64,000 nucleotides of DNA from Chryseobacterium sp. ERMR1:04 (GCF_001297705.1 NZ_LIRF01000004.1:1-64000), one strand, 5' to 3'. Positions 52,686-62,091 are shown, numbered from the stretch's first letter. The notes: generated by a model from the sequence alone, not told the origin. Numbers and translations are program-made.

Positions 52686-53617
52686 TATCTTATAATTTCT
52701 AATTTATCTGAACCTTTCGGTTTGTGTAGGTAAAAAGTGTGCGCTTTCGGCATCATGCTTTTTGCTGATTTTGAGATCAGGGGCGAATATCCAAAAGTGA
52801 GCATGTCTGTGCAAACAAGCATAACGACTTTTCCGTCTCCGAAAAACTTAAGTTCTGCATTTTTACAAGGATAAATAAAGCTTCTTTTTTCATTAGCATA
52901 TTCCGTCATATTTTTGGTGATCTGAGGGAGCGCATTTTTATCCCAAGGCGTAGAAGCTGCTTCTTCATAAATACTATTTTGAAGCATTGAAACATATTTA
53001 GACTGATTCCCCGATTCCAACGTCTTTTTAAAATCTTCATAAAAAGCATCCACTTCTTTTCTGATATTAGGATCATTTTTAAGGTTTTGACTTTCGCCCC
53101 AGCCTTTTATTTTCCAAGTGATATCCTTAGGATCTACTTCAAATGAAGTTTTATATTCTGCGTAAGCAACAGGTTTTTCTATTTTTGGGGTTTGGTAGGT
53201 TAAAAGTTCCCATTGTACTTTTTCTCCTTTAGCTCTTTTATTCCATCCAAGCATAGGATCTGAACTGCCAATTATTTTCCCAATTGTTATTTTAACAAAA
53301 GAATCGAGTGTAAGGGATGAAGAAAATGTATTTTCATCTTTCTTTGAAGGAAACATCCTGATCATTACCTCTTGTTTTCCAGGCTTTAGTATGTATTGAT
53401 TTATATCTACTGTAAGTCCAGATCTTTCTCCTAATCCAAAGTGAATCATGACCGGCATATCATTGACTAATATTTCATATGAACATTCAGCATGTTGATA
53501 TTTTAGCTCAAATAACATTCCTTCTTTTTGGTATTGTATTTCTTTCATTTCACTTTTGTTCTGCGCACAACTATGAAATGAAAGGGCCACCAATAAAAAT
53601 AGAAAATACAGTCTCAT
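52685..53617 (-). CDS. Lipoprotein of the accessory module, tandem copy 2
   Basis: The 310-residue lipoprotein has a lipidated Cys at residue 17 (SFHSC). An N-terminal beta domain (about 25-130, LVNDMPVMIHFGLGERSG) is followed by an alpha/beta domain (about 150-310, SQNLKNDPNIRKEVDAFYED, TFYLHKPKGSDKLEIIR). The second half is nearly identical to the gene upstream (53617-54573); the first half differs more. The start codon overlaps the stop of that gene by one base. Function unknown; two tandem envelope lipoproteins after a large putative effector are what one expects for immunity proteins. Confidence 0.65.
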   Translation of the reverse strand: MRLYFLFLLVALSFHSCAQNKSEMKEIQYQKEGMLFELKYQHAECSYEILVNDMPVMIHFGLGERSGLTVDINQYILKPGKQEVMIRMFPSKKDENTFSSSLTLDSFVKITIGKIIGSSDPMLGWNKRAKGEKVQWELLTYQTPKIEKPVAYAEYKTSFEVDPKDITWKIKGWGESQNLKNDPNIRKEVDAFYEDFKKTLESGNQSKYVSMLQNSIYEEAASTPWDKNALPQITKNMTEYANEKRSFIYPCKNAELKFFGDGKVVMLVCTDMLTFGYSPLISKSAKSMMPKAHTFYLHKPKGSDKLEIIR

Positions 53618-54573
53618 TATCTTATAATTTCAAGCTTATCCGAACCTTTCGGTTTATGTAGGTAAAAAGTGTGTGCTTTTGGCATCATGCTTTTTGCTGA
53701 TTTTGAGATCAGGGGGGAATATCCAAAAGTGAGCATGTCTGTGCAAACAAGCGTAACGACTTTTCCCTCTCCGAAAAACTTAAGCTCTGCATTTTTACAA
53801 GGATAAATAAAGCTCCTTTTTTCATTGGCATAGTCCGTCATATTTTTGGTGATCTGAGGGAGCGCATTTTTATCCCAAGGAGTGGAAGCTGCTTCTTCAT
53901 AAATACTGTTTTGAAGCATTGAAACATATTTGGACTGATTGCCCGATTCCAACGTCTTTTTAAAATCTTCATAAAAAGCATCTACTTCTTTTCTGATATT
54001 AGGATCGTTTTTAAGATTTTGGCTGTCTGCCCAACCTGTTATTTTCCAAGTTATATCTTTAGGATCTACTTCAAATGAAGTTTTATATTCTGCATAAGCA
54101 ACAGGTTTTTCTATTTTGGGTGTTTGGTAGTCTAGAACATCCCATTGATATTTTTCTCCTTTAGCAATTGCATCCCAACCATCCATAGGATTGGAACTAA
54201 GAGATACTTTATCTAACGTTATTTTAACAAAAGAATTAGCTGTAAGTGATAAAGAAAATGTATTTTCATCGTTTTTTGATGGAAACATTCTGATTGTTAT
54301 ATTTTGTTTCCCAGGCTTTAGTATATATTGGTTTATATCTACTGTTAGGCCTGATCTTTCCCCTAATCCAAAATGAATCATGACCGGCATATCATTCACT
54401 AAGATTTCATATGAACAATCAGAATGCTCATATTCTAGGTTAAATTTCATTCCTTCTTTTTGATATTGTATTTCTTTCATTTCTTTTTTATTATCATTTT
54501 TGTTTTGGGCACATGATTGGAAGCTGATACAAATGCCCAGCAGAGCCAATTTTAATAAACTATTAATTTTCAT
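53617..54573 (-). CDS. Lipoprotein of the accessory module, tandem copy 1
   Basis: The 318-residue lipoprotein starts at 54573 (MKINSLLKLALLGICISFQSC), which puts a lipobox in the usual place. An upstream ATG at 54591 adds six residues before the signal peptide and is less likely. The start overlaps the end of the 1018-residue gene by 11 bases, so translation is coupled. It is the partner of the copy at 52685-53617: after TPKIEKPVAYAEYKTSFEV the two are almost the same to the end. Envelope location and operon position are compatible with protection against the neighbouring protein; this is inference. Confidence 0.65.
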   Translation of the reverse strand: MKINSLLKLALLGICISFQSCAQNKNDNKKEMKEIQYQKEGMKFNLEYEHSDCSYEILVNDMPVMIHFGLGERSGLTVDINQYILKPGKQNITIRMFPSKNDENTFSLSLTANSFVKITLDKVSLSSNPMDGWDAIAKGEKYQWDVLDYQTPKIEKPVAYAEYKTSFEVDPKDITWKITGWADSQNLKNDPNIRKEVDAFYEDFKKTLESGNQSKYVSMLQNSIYEEAASTPWDKNALPQITKNMTDYANEKRSFIYPCKNAELKFFGEGKVVTLVCTDMLTFGYSPLISKSAKSMMPKAHTFYLHKPKGSDKLEIIR

Positions 54574-57500
54574 CGGTCTTAAATTTTGCAAATTCAGTTT
54601 TTTTATCAGGATTGTTTAAATATACTTTTATCCAATCCATAGAACATTTCCCCCAATTCTTGGGCTCAGGATCGTATTTAGGATTCCAATCAACTACTTT
54701 TACTCCAAATAATGAGATTTCTAATTTAGCTTCAGATTCTACATAAAATGTAAAGCCGTCAAAAGAAGTGGTATTAGCAAGATATAACCCATCTATATCT
54801 GCTCCAAGGTATACCTTATTAACTACTTCTGCTTTGACTCCAATTTTAGCTTCCCCTCCAACGGTGTACTCACTTATAATTAAATAAGTAGTTGCATAGG
54901 CAATTATGGATCCTTGTAAATCAGCTTTTATGGTAGCTGCTCCAGAAATGAGTTCTTCTTTTTTAGCTGAGTAGCCTTTTGAATAGGCATTACCCGCCAA
55001 CATATTGTGTTTAAAATTAGCTTTTAATCCTAATTCACCAGATAATTTAAATGTTACTTTCGGTCCATTTCTAGGATCTATAAGATATAAAGTTAAATCT
55101 AATGCTTTTTTTATAACAAAAGCAAGAGGATGCTTTCGTGCTAACATCTCAAGAAAATTCCATTTTATTTCAAGTCCAATAATGGGTGAGGCTTCTACTT
55201 TAGCATCTATTTGTAAAGATTTTCTGCCCATCAGATTGGGCTGTTTGGGATCATCTGCATTCGCATAATACCATGATGCAGCAATGGCAATGGAAGGATA
55301 GAGAATCTCTGTTTCTTGGGTTTTCTGGTTAAGGGCATTCCAAATACCGTCTAAAGAGCGACCTCCCTTCATTTTATTTATTTCTTTTTCCAGCTGCTCT
55401 TTATTACTTCGGTCTTCTTCATTAGAATCACCTTCTACAAGATTTCCCGCCAATTTGGCAATGTCTGATATCTTCCCGAAGAAGTTACAAATTTGGGTTG
55501 CAAATCCTTCAATAACGTCTTTTTCCTGTTTTTTATCTTCCTCGTCTTTCCATTCTGCAGTGAGGCTTACATTTATATTTTTAAGAATTTCTATCAATCT
55601 TTTAACACCACCTTGCCGTTGTACAGGTACTATTGTTGTATTTCTTCGCAGGGTAACACCACCCGCTGTCATGCTGGATCGGGAGGTGGTTGTTCCTGAT
55701 GGAGTATGTGCAACCGTGGTTTCGCTTCTGTGAATGAAGAATGCATTGACCTCGTACTGATGTTCTTCTTTGAATTGCTTAAAATCTTCTTCCTTGAAAT
55801 TGAACTTAAACAAAAGCGTCCATTTTATATCAGGTAATACATTGATTTTTACAATCTGATTTGGATATCGGCATGAGCCAATGGGAATATAATACACTTG
55901 CTTGTGCTTATCGATATCAAGCCACAGATAGTTGAACAGCCAAGCTTCCTCGAAAAGATTTCCTACCACATTAGGGTTGAATTCATCATTAGAAATCGTT
56001 AATGTTTTGTTGTAATTGTATCTGAGATTGAGATCAAGCTCATTTTCTTCTTTGAAGGTGTAATTGATCCCTTCCTTCCAATTCATCACATGTTGTACTG
56101 TTTTTATTTTGGAATTGTCGGGATTTTTAATGACATCATAATCTGTTTCGTTTTCTTTGGTTACTTTGGTATTGGCCTTTCCTAATTGATCCTGATGGGT
56201 TTCATCTTTTTCTGTTTTATAGCCCTTTTCATCTCTTATGGCAGCATAGGTGGCTCTTTCAATCTGAAAAACATTGTTGAGATTATCATGCTTTTGTCCG
56301 GCTTCCAACAATAATCCTTGGCAATAGACGCCTTTATGTTTTAGATTACCCAATGTAATCGAAATCAATTTTGCCTTTTCTCCGGTGGTAATTTCAAAAT
56401 AATTATCGGTATTATCTATTACTGAAGCATCTTCATCAAATAGAATTAACGCCTCTCTTTTCTTATCAACTTCGTCTTTTACGGTAATTGTACTATAGCC
56501 ACACGGGTCAAATTCTTTTACCCGGTATTTAACATCTCCAATATATTGTATCTGGTTGTTTTTCTCAATCTCAAATTTTTTATAGATCATCTCCATCGTA
56601 TCCCATCTCACTTCAATAAAAGCCTGCATAGCCATTTCCAGCCACATTTCTTCATCAGCATTAAATTTAAACCATTTCTGAAAATCCTTATACGTGTTAT
56701 AATAGGCAGGTTGGATGGTTTTATGATCTGTTATGGTGTAATCATAATGAGGAGTAGGATTAATACTCACTGTGACATCCTTGGTAATAGCTCTTGCTCT
56801 GAGGTAATATTTCTGAGATTGGTTGGGTTTATTGTGCACTCCTTCTACATTCCTCCATTCAGAATTTATAAAAATTTTGAGGTCTATATAGCTGTTGTAC
56901 CCTTTTTTATTATTTTCTATATCGATGCTAAAGTCATCTATTTTCACTTCTTCATTGGCATCATTTACAAAAAAGACTTCCCCCTTAATCTCTGTAATTA
57001 TTTTGTCGCCACCAAACTCTCCTACTTTTCTAAAGTCGGGAAGAAGATGCGTGCTAATATAAACATGGGCGTACATCCCGTATAAGTGCAGTTTGCTATC
57101 ATATCCAAAAGGGATATCGGCCTCGTTTTGAGAAGGCGGATCTATATACATATACCGGATGTAGGGATCTTTTAGATAGACCAATCTTAGATTCTGTGAT
57201 TTGTACCTGTTTTCCGGATAATGGGTGTAAGGCATCAGCAGATAAATATTTCCCGGTGTAGGAGGTGTAGAAAAATTGGCCAGATTAACCTTTGCTTTAG
57301 GACCATTAAATTTCCCCAAAATATGCCGATCCGGAATGCTCTTGAAAAATTCAAGATCTCCGAATGATTGCTTTCCTGTTTCTTTGACGTGTTCTGCCAA
57401 CAGTTTATCCCATACAATTTCTTCAATCACGATCCATTTTGTACTTTGTAGGGTTGATTGAGGATTTACCGTGCCTTTATCCAGACAATAATCATCGATG

Positions 57501-57619
57501 AAAGCCGTAATGGGAGCTCCCAGTTTTTCACATTCCACATATTGATAATCATCTCTTTTTACAATCGCATAAGAGGTAGACTCTTCAACTTTTACATGTA
57601 TTATTCCTTTGCTCCCCAT
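54563..57619 (-). CDS. Large accessory protein, candidate injection-system effector
   Basis: The 1018-residue protein has no signal peptide. Residues about 1-650 are a beta-rich body with NIYLLMPYTHYPENRYKSQ and RYMYIDPPSQNE. About 660-720 is a Ser/Thr-rich and basic linker. Then comes a mixed region with a predicted amphipathic or membrane-prone stretch (about 810-850), and a C-terminal beta repeat region (about 860-985: KFSLG-like strands, AKIGVKAEVVNKVYLGADIDGLYLANTTSFDG). No known catalytic motif was found. Its start overlaps the stop of the DUF4280 gene by one base (TAATG). Such large proteins directly after a PAAR-like gene are commonly secreted with it; a pore or surface-active toxin is one possibility, not shown. 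Confidence 0.6.
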   Translation of the reverse strand: MGSKGIIHVKVEESTSYAIVKRDDYQYVECEKLGAPITAFIDDYCLDKGTVNPQSTLQSTKWIVIEEIVWDKLLAEHVKETGKQSFGDLEFFKSIPDRHILGKFNGPKAKVNLANFSTPPTPGNIYLLMPYTHYPENRYKSQNLRLVYLKDPYIRYMYIDPPSQNEADIPFGYDSKLHLYGMYAHVYISTHLLPDFRKVGEFGGDKIITEIKGEVFFVNDANEEVKIDDFSIDIENNKKGYNSYIDLKIFINSEWRNVEGVHNKPNQSQKYYLRARAITKDVTVSINPTPHYDYTITDHKTIQPAYYNTYKDFQKWFKFNADEEMWLEMAMQAFIEVRWDTMEMIYKKFEIEKNNQIQYIGDVKYRVKEFDPCGYSTITVKDEVDKKREALILFDEDASVIDNTDNYFEITTGEKAKLISITLGNLKHKGVYCQGLLLEAGQKHDNLNNVFQIERATYAAIRDEKGYKTEKDETHQDQLGKANTKVTKENETDYDVIKNPDNSKIKTVQHVMNWKEGINYTFKEENELDLNLRYNYNKTLTISNDEFNPNVVGNLFEEAWLFNYLWLDIDKHKQVYYIPIGSCRYPNQIVKINVLPDIKWTLLFKFNFKEEDFKQFKEEHQYEVNAFFIHRSETTVAHTPSGTTTSRSSMTAGGVTLRRNTTIVPVQRQGGVKRLIEILKNINVSLTAEWKDEEDKKQEKDVIEGFATQICNFFGKISDIAKLAGNLVEGDSNEEDRSNKEQLEKEINKMKGGRSLDGIWNALNQKTQETEILYPSIAIAASWYYANADDPKQPNLMGRKSLQIDAKVEASPIIGLEIKWNFLEMLARKHPLAFVIKKALDLTLYLIDPRNGPKVTFKLSGELGLKANFKHNMLAGNAYSKGYSAKKEELISGAATIKADLQGSIIAYATTYLIISEYTVGGEAKIGVKAEVVNKVYLGADIDGLYLANTTSFDGFTFYVESEAKLEISLFGVKVVDWNPKYDPEPKNWGKCSMDWIKVYLNNPDKKTEFAKFKTDEN

Positions 57620-58085
57620 TATTTCTCGGATTTGTTTTCTTGTTTTGTCTCATAGTCTTTCATATCCATTAAAGGATTTATATGAGAAAGCAATTCCTCA
57701 TCCGCACGTTGAAAATTTGTTTTAGAAGGTTCCCCTATCTGTCCTGTTTTTGTAATACTGATACAATCCTTTCCTCCCACGGGACATGTCGCTTTACTGT
57801 CTTCCAAGAGAATAAAGCCATCAGGTGGGGAATATTTTTCTTTTTCGTAATATCCACTCCATTCCGTAACGGTAGCAGTACAGGGATTGTTATTCATTTT
57901 GGAGCAAGATCCAAAGGTATTTTTTTCAAAAGTAGATCCAATATCTTTGTGGGTTGCCGCCAGTTTACTGTTGCCTTGGTGGTCATTCAGATAGTATTTC
58001 GTTTGGGTTAATACTTTAAGTTGATCTGGGAGGTGCCAAAGTTACATTGGCAAAGTGCTCCTTGTACAATTTTTTCTTTCAGCAT
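57619..58085 (-). pseudogene. DUF4280 (PAAR-like spike) gene interrupted by a one-base frameshift
   Basis: The frame from ATG at 58085 reads MLKEKIVQGALCQCNFGTSQ, then INLKY and a stop. The frame ending at 57619 contains GSCSKMNNNPC, TEWSGYYEK and LLEDSKATCPVGGKDC. Together they give the full DUF4280 family sequence of about 155 residues. Adding one A in the TTAAAG run near 58015-58018 joins them as INLKVLTQTKYYLND. DUF4280 proteins resemble PAAR repeats that cap the spike of contractile injection systems. As it stands the gene is broken, or only the part from 57897 (92 residues) is made. A sequencing error in a homopolymer is possible. Confidence 0.85.
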
Positions 58086-58138
58086 TTTGTGATGTGTTTT
58101 AGGTAAAAATAAGAATTTTTTATTAAATAAAAACATGA

Positions 58139-59131
58139 TTACCAGTCATTTTCTATTCCTTCAAAATTATCAAAGCCCCATTTATTGGGGGGAACAATAA
58201 CCAATCCTCCTGTAATAAAAGGACTGTCATTACTTAATTTTTTAGTTTTATATTCGTCCGTATTAATCTGATACATGGAGAAAACAATCTTCTTAATTAG
58301 TGTTTTATGATTCCAACCGTCTTTAGAATAGATTTCTAATTCTGCAATTGTATTCATAGGGAAATGATGGTACAGATCATGATCGAATATAACTTTCAGC
58401 GTCATCAAAACAGGAGCTTCCGCAGTATAATTTTCAGGATGAAAATAGGCGGGAGCCGATATTTCTTTGCTTTCAAAATGAATGGTAAAAGTATGCTTAT
58501 TGACAGGGATCTTTTCAATTTTTTGAATGCCTGAAAATTTTAATGGATCCTGATAAGGAATTACTGACAGAAATACATCTTTTTCTACGGTTCTTTTATC
58601 ACCATAATTAATGAGTCTGGGATGAAAGAACAGATTCCAGAACCAATCATGATGCAGACTTTTACCCAACAAGAATTTATTATTGAGTTTTTCCTCAAAA
58701 GCAAGGAAAAAATGTGTAAGGCTGTCACTGCTGTACTTTTGTGAGAGGTTGGATTTCTGGATCTCCCATCTTTTCAATATTTCGTCATGGTTACTAATTT
58801 CTCCTGTGTGAATCCCTTTTTCATTCATAAAGGTTTCTACAGGATAAATAGCACCGGACAGCGCGGTTGAAATAATTTCATTGATAAAGTCAGGCTGATG
58901 TTGGTTATAGAAAATATTTTCTTTATTCAGCCTCAATATTCCTTTACCGTCTTCAATATTCAGATCTGCTGCTACTTCATAGTCTATCCTTTTTGAAGGA
59001 GTTTCTTCGAGATTTGAAAAGTGCTTTACAGATACTCCATATTTCCTCTGTTTAAATCCTAGAGGTTGTATGATGATGTTATTAAGTCTGCTGAGAATTT
59101 CTTTTTTTGAGAGTGTTATTTCTTTCATCAA
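58139..59131 (-). CDS. Hypothetical protein heading the accessory operon
   Basis: The 330-residue soluble protein has no signal peptide, membrane helix or recognised domain. It is a mixed alpha/beta sequence with LHHDWFWNLFFHPRLINYGDK (about 177-197) and a conserved-looking ending LVIVPPNKWGFDNFEGIENDW. It lies 53 bases upstream of the DUF4280 gene in the same direction and is probably the first gene of the operon. Proteins in this place in effector modules often are loading chaperones or adaptors (as DUF4123 proteins are in other type VI systems). No sequence match to those was seen. Confidence 0.6.
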   Translation of the reverse strand: MMKEITLSKKEILSRLNNIIIQPLGFKQRKYGVSVKHFSNLEETPSKRIDYEVAADLNIEDGKGILRLNKENIFYNQHQPDFINEIISTALSGAIYPVETFMNEKGIHTGEISNHDEILKRWEIQKSNLSQKYSSDSLTHFFLAFEEKLNNKFLLGKSLHHDWFWNLFFHPRLINYGDKRTVEKDVFLSVIPYQDPLKFSGIQKIEKIPVNKHTFTIHFESKEISAPAYFHPENYTAEAPVLMTLKVIFDHDLYHHFPMNTIAELEIYSKDGWNHKTLIKKIVFSMYQINTDEYKTKKLSNDSPFITGGLVIVPPNKWGFDNFEGIENDW

Positions 59132-59270
59132 TTTGTGTGTTGGTTTCTTAAAATTAAAGAAAATATCTAAAACTCACGATATGATGAAAGTTTTTTTTAA
59201 AATAAGACTCCTTTTCATTTCGTTTTTAAATCGAAGATTCAAGCAAATCAATGGCAAATATATTCCACAA

Positions 59271-59300
59271 AAAAGCTGCTTCAAATATGAAGCAGCTTTT
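59271..59300 (-). terminator. Terminator of the Nif3 operon
   Basis: AAAAGCTGCTTCA pairs exactly with TGAAGCAGCTTTT around AATA, with T runs on the minus strand. It lies 22 bases past the stop of the gene at 59322. Confidence 0.85.
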
Positions 59301-59321
59301 ATATGGTCGTAAAATCAGTAA

Positions 59322-60101
59322 TTAAAACTTAATCACTGTTCTCATTCTTTCGTTTTCTTCCATTACCAATTCGTCATCCACAAGGATTTTCCCTGAATGC
59401 TCATCAATAATGATTTTCTTTCTCTGAGCGATCTCCATTTGCTTTTGAGGAGGAATAGTGAAGAAAGATCCTTTTGGAGCTCCTCTTTCTAACCCTACAA
59501 CTGCTAAACCAGTAGGAGAACTTGTTCTGATTCTAGTATAAGAAGCTAGTAATCTCTCGTCAATTTTACTTGCGTATTCTTTAGATTGCTCAATTAAATA
59601 ATCTTCTTCTTTCTGAGTTTCAGAAACCAGATCCTCTAATTCTTCTTTTTTGAATTTTAAGTGGTTTTTAAGATCACCGATCTTTGTATTCAATTCACTT
59701 AATGTTTCGTTTTTGTGAGCAATTTTAACTCCGAATTCTTTGATTCTTTTGTCAGCAAGCTGAATTTCAAGATCTTGGAATTCCATTTCTTTTCCTAATG
59801 CTTCAAACTCTTTATTGTTTCTTACCGTATCTTGTTGAGATTTGTATTTTTCAATTAGGGTTTTTGCATGGTTTATAACTTCATGCTTCGTTTTGATCTG
59901 ATCGTCCTGATCTTTGATATCTGCATGAAACTTTTCAGCTCTTTTTTCAAGACCTTCAATCTCGATTTCAAGATCTTCAACTTCAATTGGCAATTCTCCT
60001 CTTGTATTTCGGATTTCATCCAATCTTGAATCTATGATCTGTAAATCGTATAAAGCTCTTAACTTCTCTTCAACTGAAATATCGTTGGTTTTTGTTGCCA
60101 T
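59322..60101 (-). CDS. Coiled-coil protein of the C4-type zinc-ribbon family, without any cysteine
   Basis: The 259-residue protein is a long coiled coil (about 15-180) followed by the family's C-terminal domain: GLAVVGLERG (198-207), FFTIPPQKQMEI (213-224), IIIDEHSGKIL (230-240). In most relatives this domain holds two CxxC knuckles (CxGC before PPQ and CExCGRIL after). Here the positions read PKGS and DEHSG, and the whole protein contains no cysteine, so no zinc is bound. It starts two bases after the Nif3-like gene, a pairing widespread in bacteria. Role unknown. Confidence 0.85.
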   Translation of the reverse strand: MATKTNDISVEEKLRALYDLQIIDSRLDEIRNTRGELPIEVEDLEIEIEGLEKRAEKFHADIKDQDDQIKTKHEVINHAKTLIEKYKSQQDTVRNNKEFEALGKEMEFQDLEIQLADKRIKEFGVKIAHKNETLSELNTKIGDLKNHLKFKKEELEDLVSETQKEEDYLIEQSKEYASKIDERLLASYTRIRTSSPTGLAVVGLERGAPKGSFFTIPPQKQMEIAQRKKIIIDEHSGKILVDDELVMEENERMRTVIKF

Positions 60102-60103
60102 AT

Positions 60104-61201
60104 CTAAAGGAAATAATTTACTGGGTTTGTTTTTTCGTTAGATTTCGAAATTGCAAATGTACTAAATTTTTGTGACAAAATTTCAAATAATTGTTGAGTT
60201 ACGAATTGCTCTGATTCATAATGACCTATATCACAAATCAGCATCTTTGATTCTGCCAAGAAATAATCGTGGTATTTAATATCTCCCGTAAGATAGGCAT
60301 CACAGTTCTTAGAAAGCGCAGATTTTATTCCACTAGCTCCTGAACCGCCCAATACTCCTACTCTTTTAATTTTTTTATGCGTAAAATCTGAATGCTTAAT
60401 AATTTCCAGATTAAATTTTTCCTTTACAAACTTTAAAAAATCTTTTTCATCCATTTCCTCCTCCAATTCACCATACATTCCTAATCCGGAATATTGATTT
60501 TCATTATCCAATGAATGAATCTGATGGGCAACTTCTTCATAAGGATGTGCAGATTTCATAGCGGCGATAATCTGACCTTGTTTATAGGCTTCAAAAATAA
60601 CCGAAATCATACTTTCGTCGGCATTCTCCCGAATATTCTGTTGGCCTGAAAAAGGATTTGAACCTTCAATCGGTCTGAAAGTTCCGTTTCCGCCCATCGT
60701 AAAACTGCACTCATCATAAAAACCAATATTTCCTGCTCCTGCCAAAAACAATGCTTCTTTTACTTGCTCTGCATGATCATTAGGGACGAAAACTGTTAAT
60801 TGCTTTAAATTATTTTTCTTGGGCTGAAGAATTTTTAAATTTTTCAATCCTAAATGGTTACAAATTCCTGCATTTACCCCAAAAATATCATTATCCCAGG
60901 CAGTATGGATCGCATAAATAGCGATTTTATTTTCGATAGCTTTTAAAACAGCTCTTTCAACATAGTTTTTCCCTGTTATAGATTTTAACCCAGAAAAAAT
61001 AATTGGGTGAAAACATACAATCAAATTACAATTCTTATTAATCGCTTCATCTACAACATTTTCCAGTGCATCGTGACAAACCAGAATTCCGCTTACATTA
61101 CGAGTGGGTACTCCGCATAGCAATCCTACATTATCAAAATCTTCTGCCTGCTGCAACGGAATACGTTTTTCTATTTTTGAAATTACTTCGCTTACTGTCA
61201 T
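60104..61201 (-). CDS. Nif3-like dinuclear metal centre hexameric protein
   Basis: The 365-residue protein has the two halves of the Nif3/GTP cyclohydrolase I type 2 family, separated by a PII/CutA-like insert (about 130-235) that is common in the longer bacterial members. Metal ligands are in CFHPIIFSGLK, AIHTAWDN, and GDIKYHDYFLAESKMLICDIGHYESE. The family forms hexameric toroids with a two-metal site; the biological role is unsettled. First gene of a two-gene unit with the coiled-coil protein. Divergent from the ion channel gene. Confidence 0.93.
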   Translation of the reverse strand: MTVSEVISKIEKRIPLQQAEDFDNVGLLCGVPTRNVSGILVCHDALENVVDEAINKNCNLIVCFHPIIFSGLKSITGKNYVERAVLKAIENKIAIYAIHTAWDNDIFGVNAGICNHLGLKNLKILQPKKNNLKQLTVFVPNDHAEQVKEALFLAGAGNIGFYDECSFTMGGNGTFRPIEGSNPFSGQQNIRENADESMISVIFEAYKQGQIIAAMKSAHPYEEVAHQIHSLDNENQYSGLGMYGELEEEMDEKDFLKFVKEKFNLEIIKHSDFTHKKIKRVGVLGGSGASGIKSALSKNCDAYLTGDIKYHDYFLAESKMLICDIGHYESEQFVTQQLFEILSQKFSTFAISKSNEKTNPVNYFL

Positions 61202-61263
61202 TTTATTATGTATGTTTGCTACGAAAATAACGATAATTTGTTACATTAAAAAAAACAATAAAA

Positions 61264-62091
61264 ATGGAAAGAGAGCATAATCTTATTCCTGAGGATAAGC
61301 TGTGGAAAAGGTTTGTTTACCGAATTATTTACCGTTCTGACACCAAACTCGGAAAATTATTCGACATTATATTACTGTCTCTGATCCTTATAAGCACTTT
61401 TATCATCATGATGGAAAGTGTTCCTAAGCTTGATAAAAGATTTCACTATACTTTCATTATTCTTGAATGGATCATTTCCCTGTTTTTTACCGCAGAATAT
61501 TGGTCTAGAATCGCTGTTGTAAAAAACAGGAAACATTATATTTTCAGTTTTTTTGGAATCATTGATTTTTTAGCACTGGTTCCGTTTTACTTAAGTTTTT
61601 TCTTTCCGGTCACCAAGTATTTTCTTATTTTCAGAATGCTGAGAATGTTGAGGGTCTTCAGAGTTTTTAACCTCCTTGATTTTATGAATGATGGAAGCGT
61701 TATTGTAAAAGCTTTAAAAGGCAGTTCAAGAAAAATTTATATTTTCCTCTTATTCTTAATTATATTTTCGGTCATTGTTGGTTCTTTGATGTTTATGGTA
61801 GAAGGAGGAAGACCCGGATTTGAAACCATCCCGCAATCTATTTATTGGGCGGTAGTTACGGTAACCACAGTTGGCTATGGTGATGTATCCCCTATCACCC
61901 CGCTAGGAAAGTTTTTTGCCGTTGTTCTGATGCTGGCCGGTTATTCTATTATTGCGGTTCCGACAGGAATTGTAACCGCCGAAATGCAAAACAAAAGACA
62001 AAATTTTGAAAAAGTATGTGACAGATGTGGAAATGAAGATATTGATGATGATGCAAGGTATTGCAAACAGTGTGGCAAGAAATTAGCTTAA
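61264..62091 (+). CDS. Voltage-gated potassium channel subunit with a C-terminal zinc ribbon
   Basis: The 275-residue protein has six transmembrane helices. S4 (about 120-136, FRMLRMLRVFRV) carries Arg at 124, 127, 130 and 133, the voltage-sensor spacing of every third residue. The pore loop has the potassium filter TTVGYGD (201-207). S6 (about 215-240) leads to a short linker and a C-terminal double-CxxC zinc ribbon with Cys252, Cys255, Cys267 and Cys270. Tetrameric channel in the inner membrane. The ribbon is not part of the classic Kv fold and may help assembly. Confidence 0.92.
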   Translation: MEREHNLIPEDKLWKRFVYRIIYRSDTKLGKLFDIILLSLILISTFIIMMESVPKLDKRFHYTFIILEWIISLFFTAEYWSRIAVVKNRKHYIFSFFGIIDFLALVPFYLSFFFPVTKYFLIFRMLRMLRVFRVFNLLDFMNDGSVIVKALKGSSRKIYIFLLFLIIFSVIVGSLMFMVEGGRPGFETIPQSIYWAVVTVTTVGYGDVSPITPLGKFFAVVLMLAGYSIIAVPTGIVTAEMQNKRQNFEKVCDRCGNEDIDDDARYCKQCGKKLA

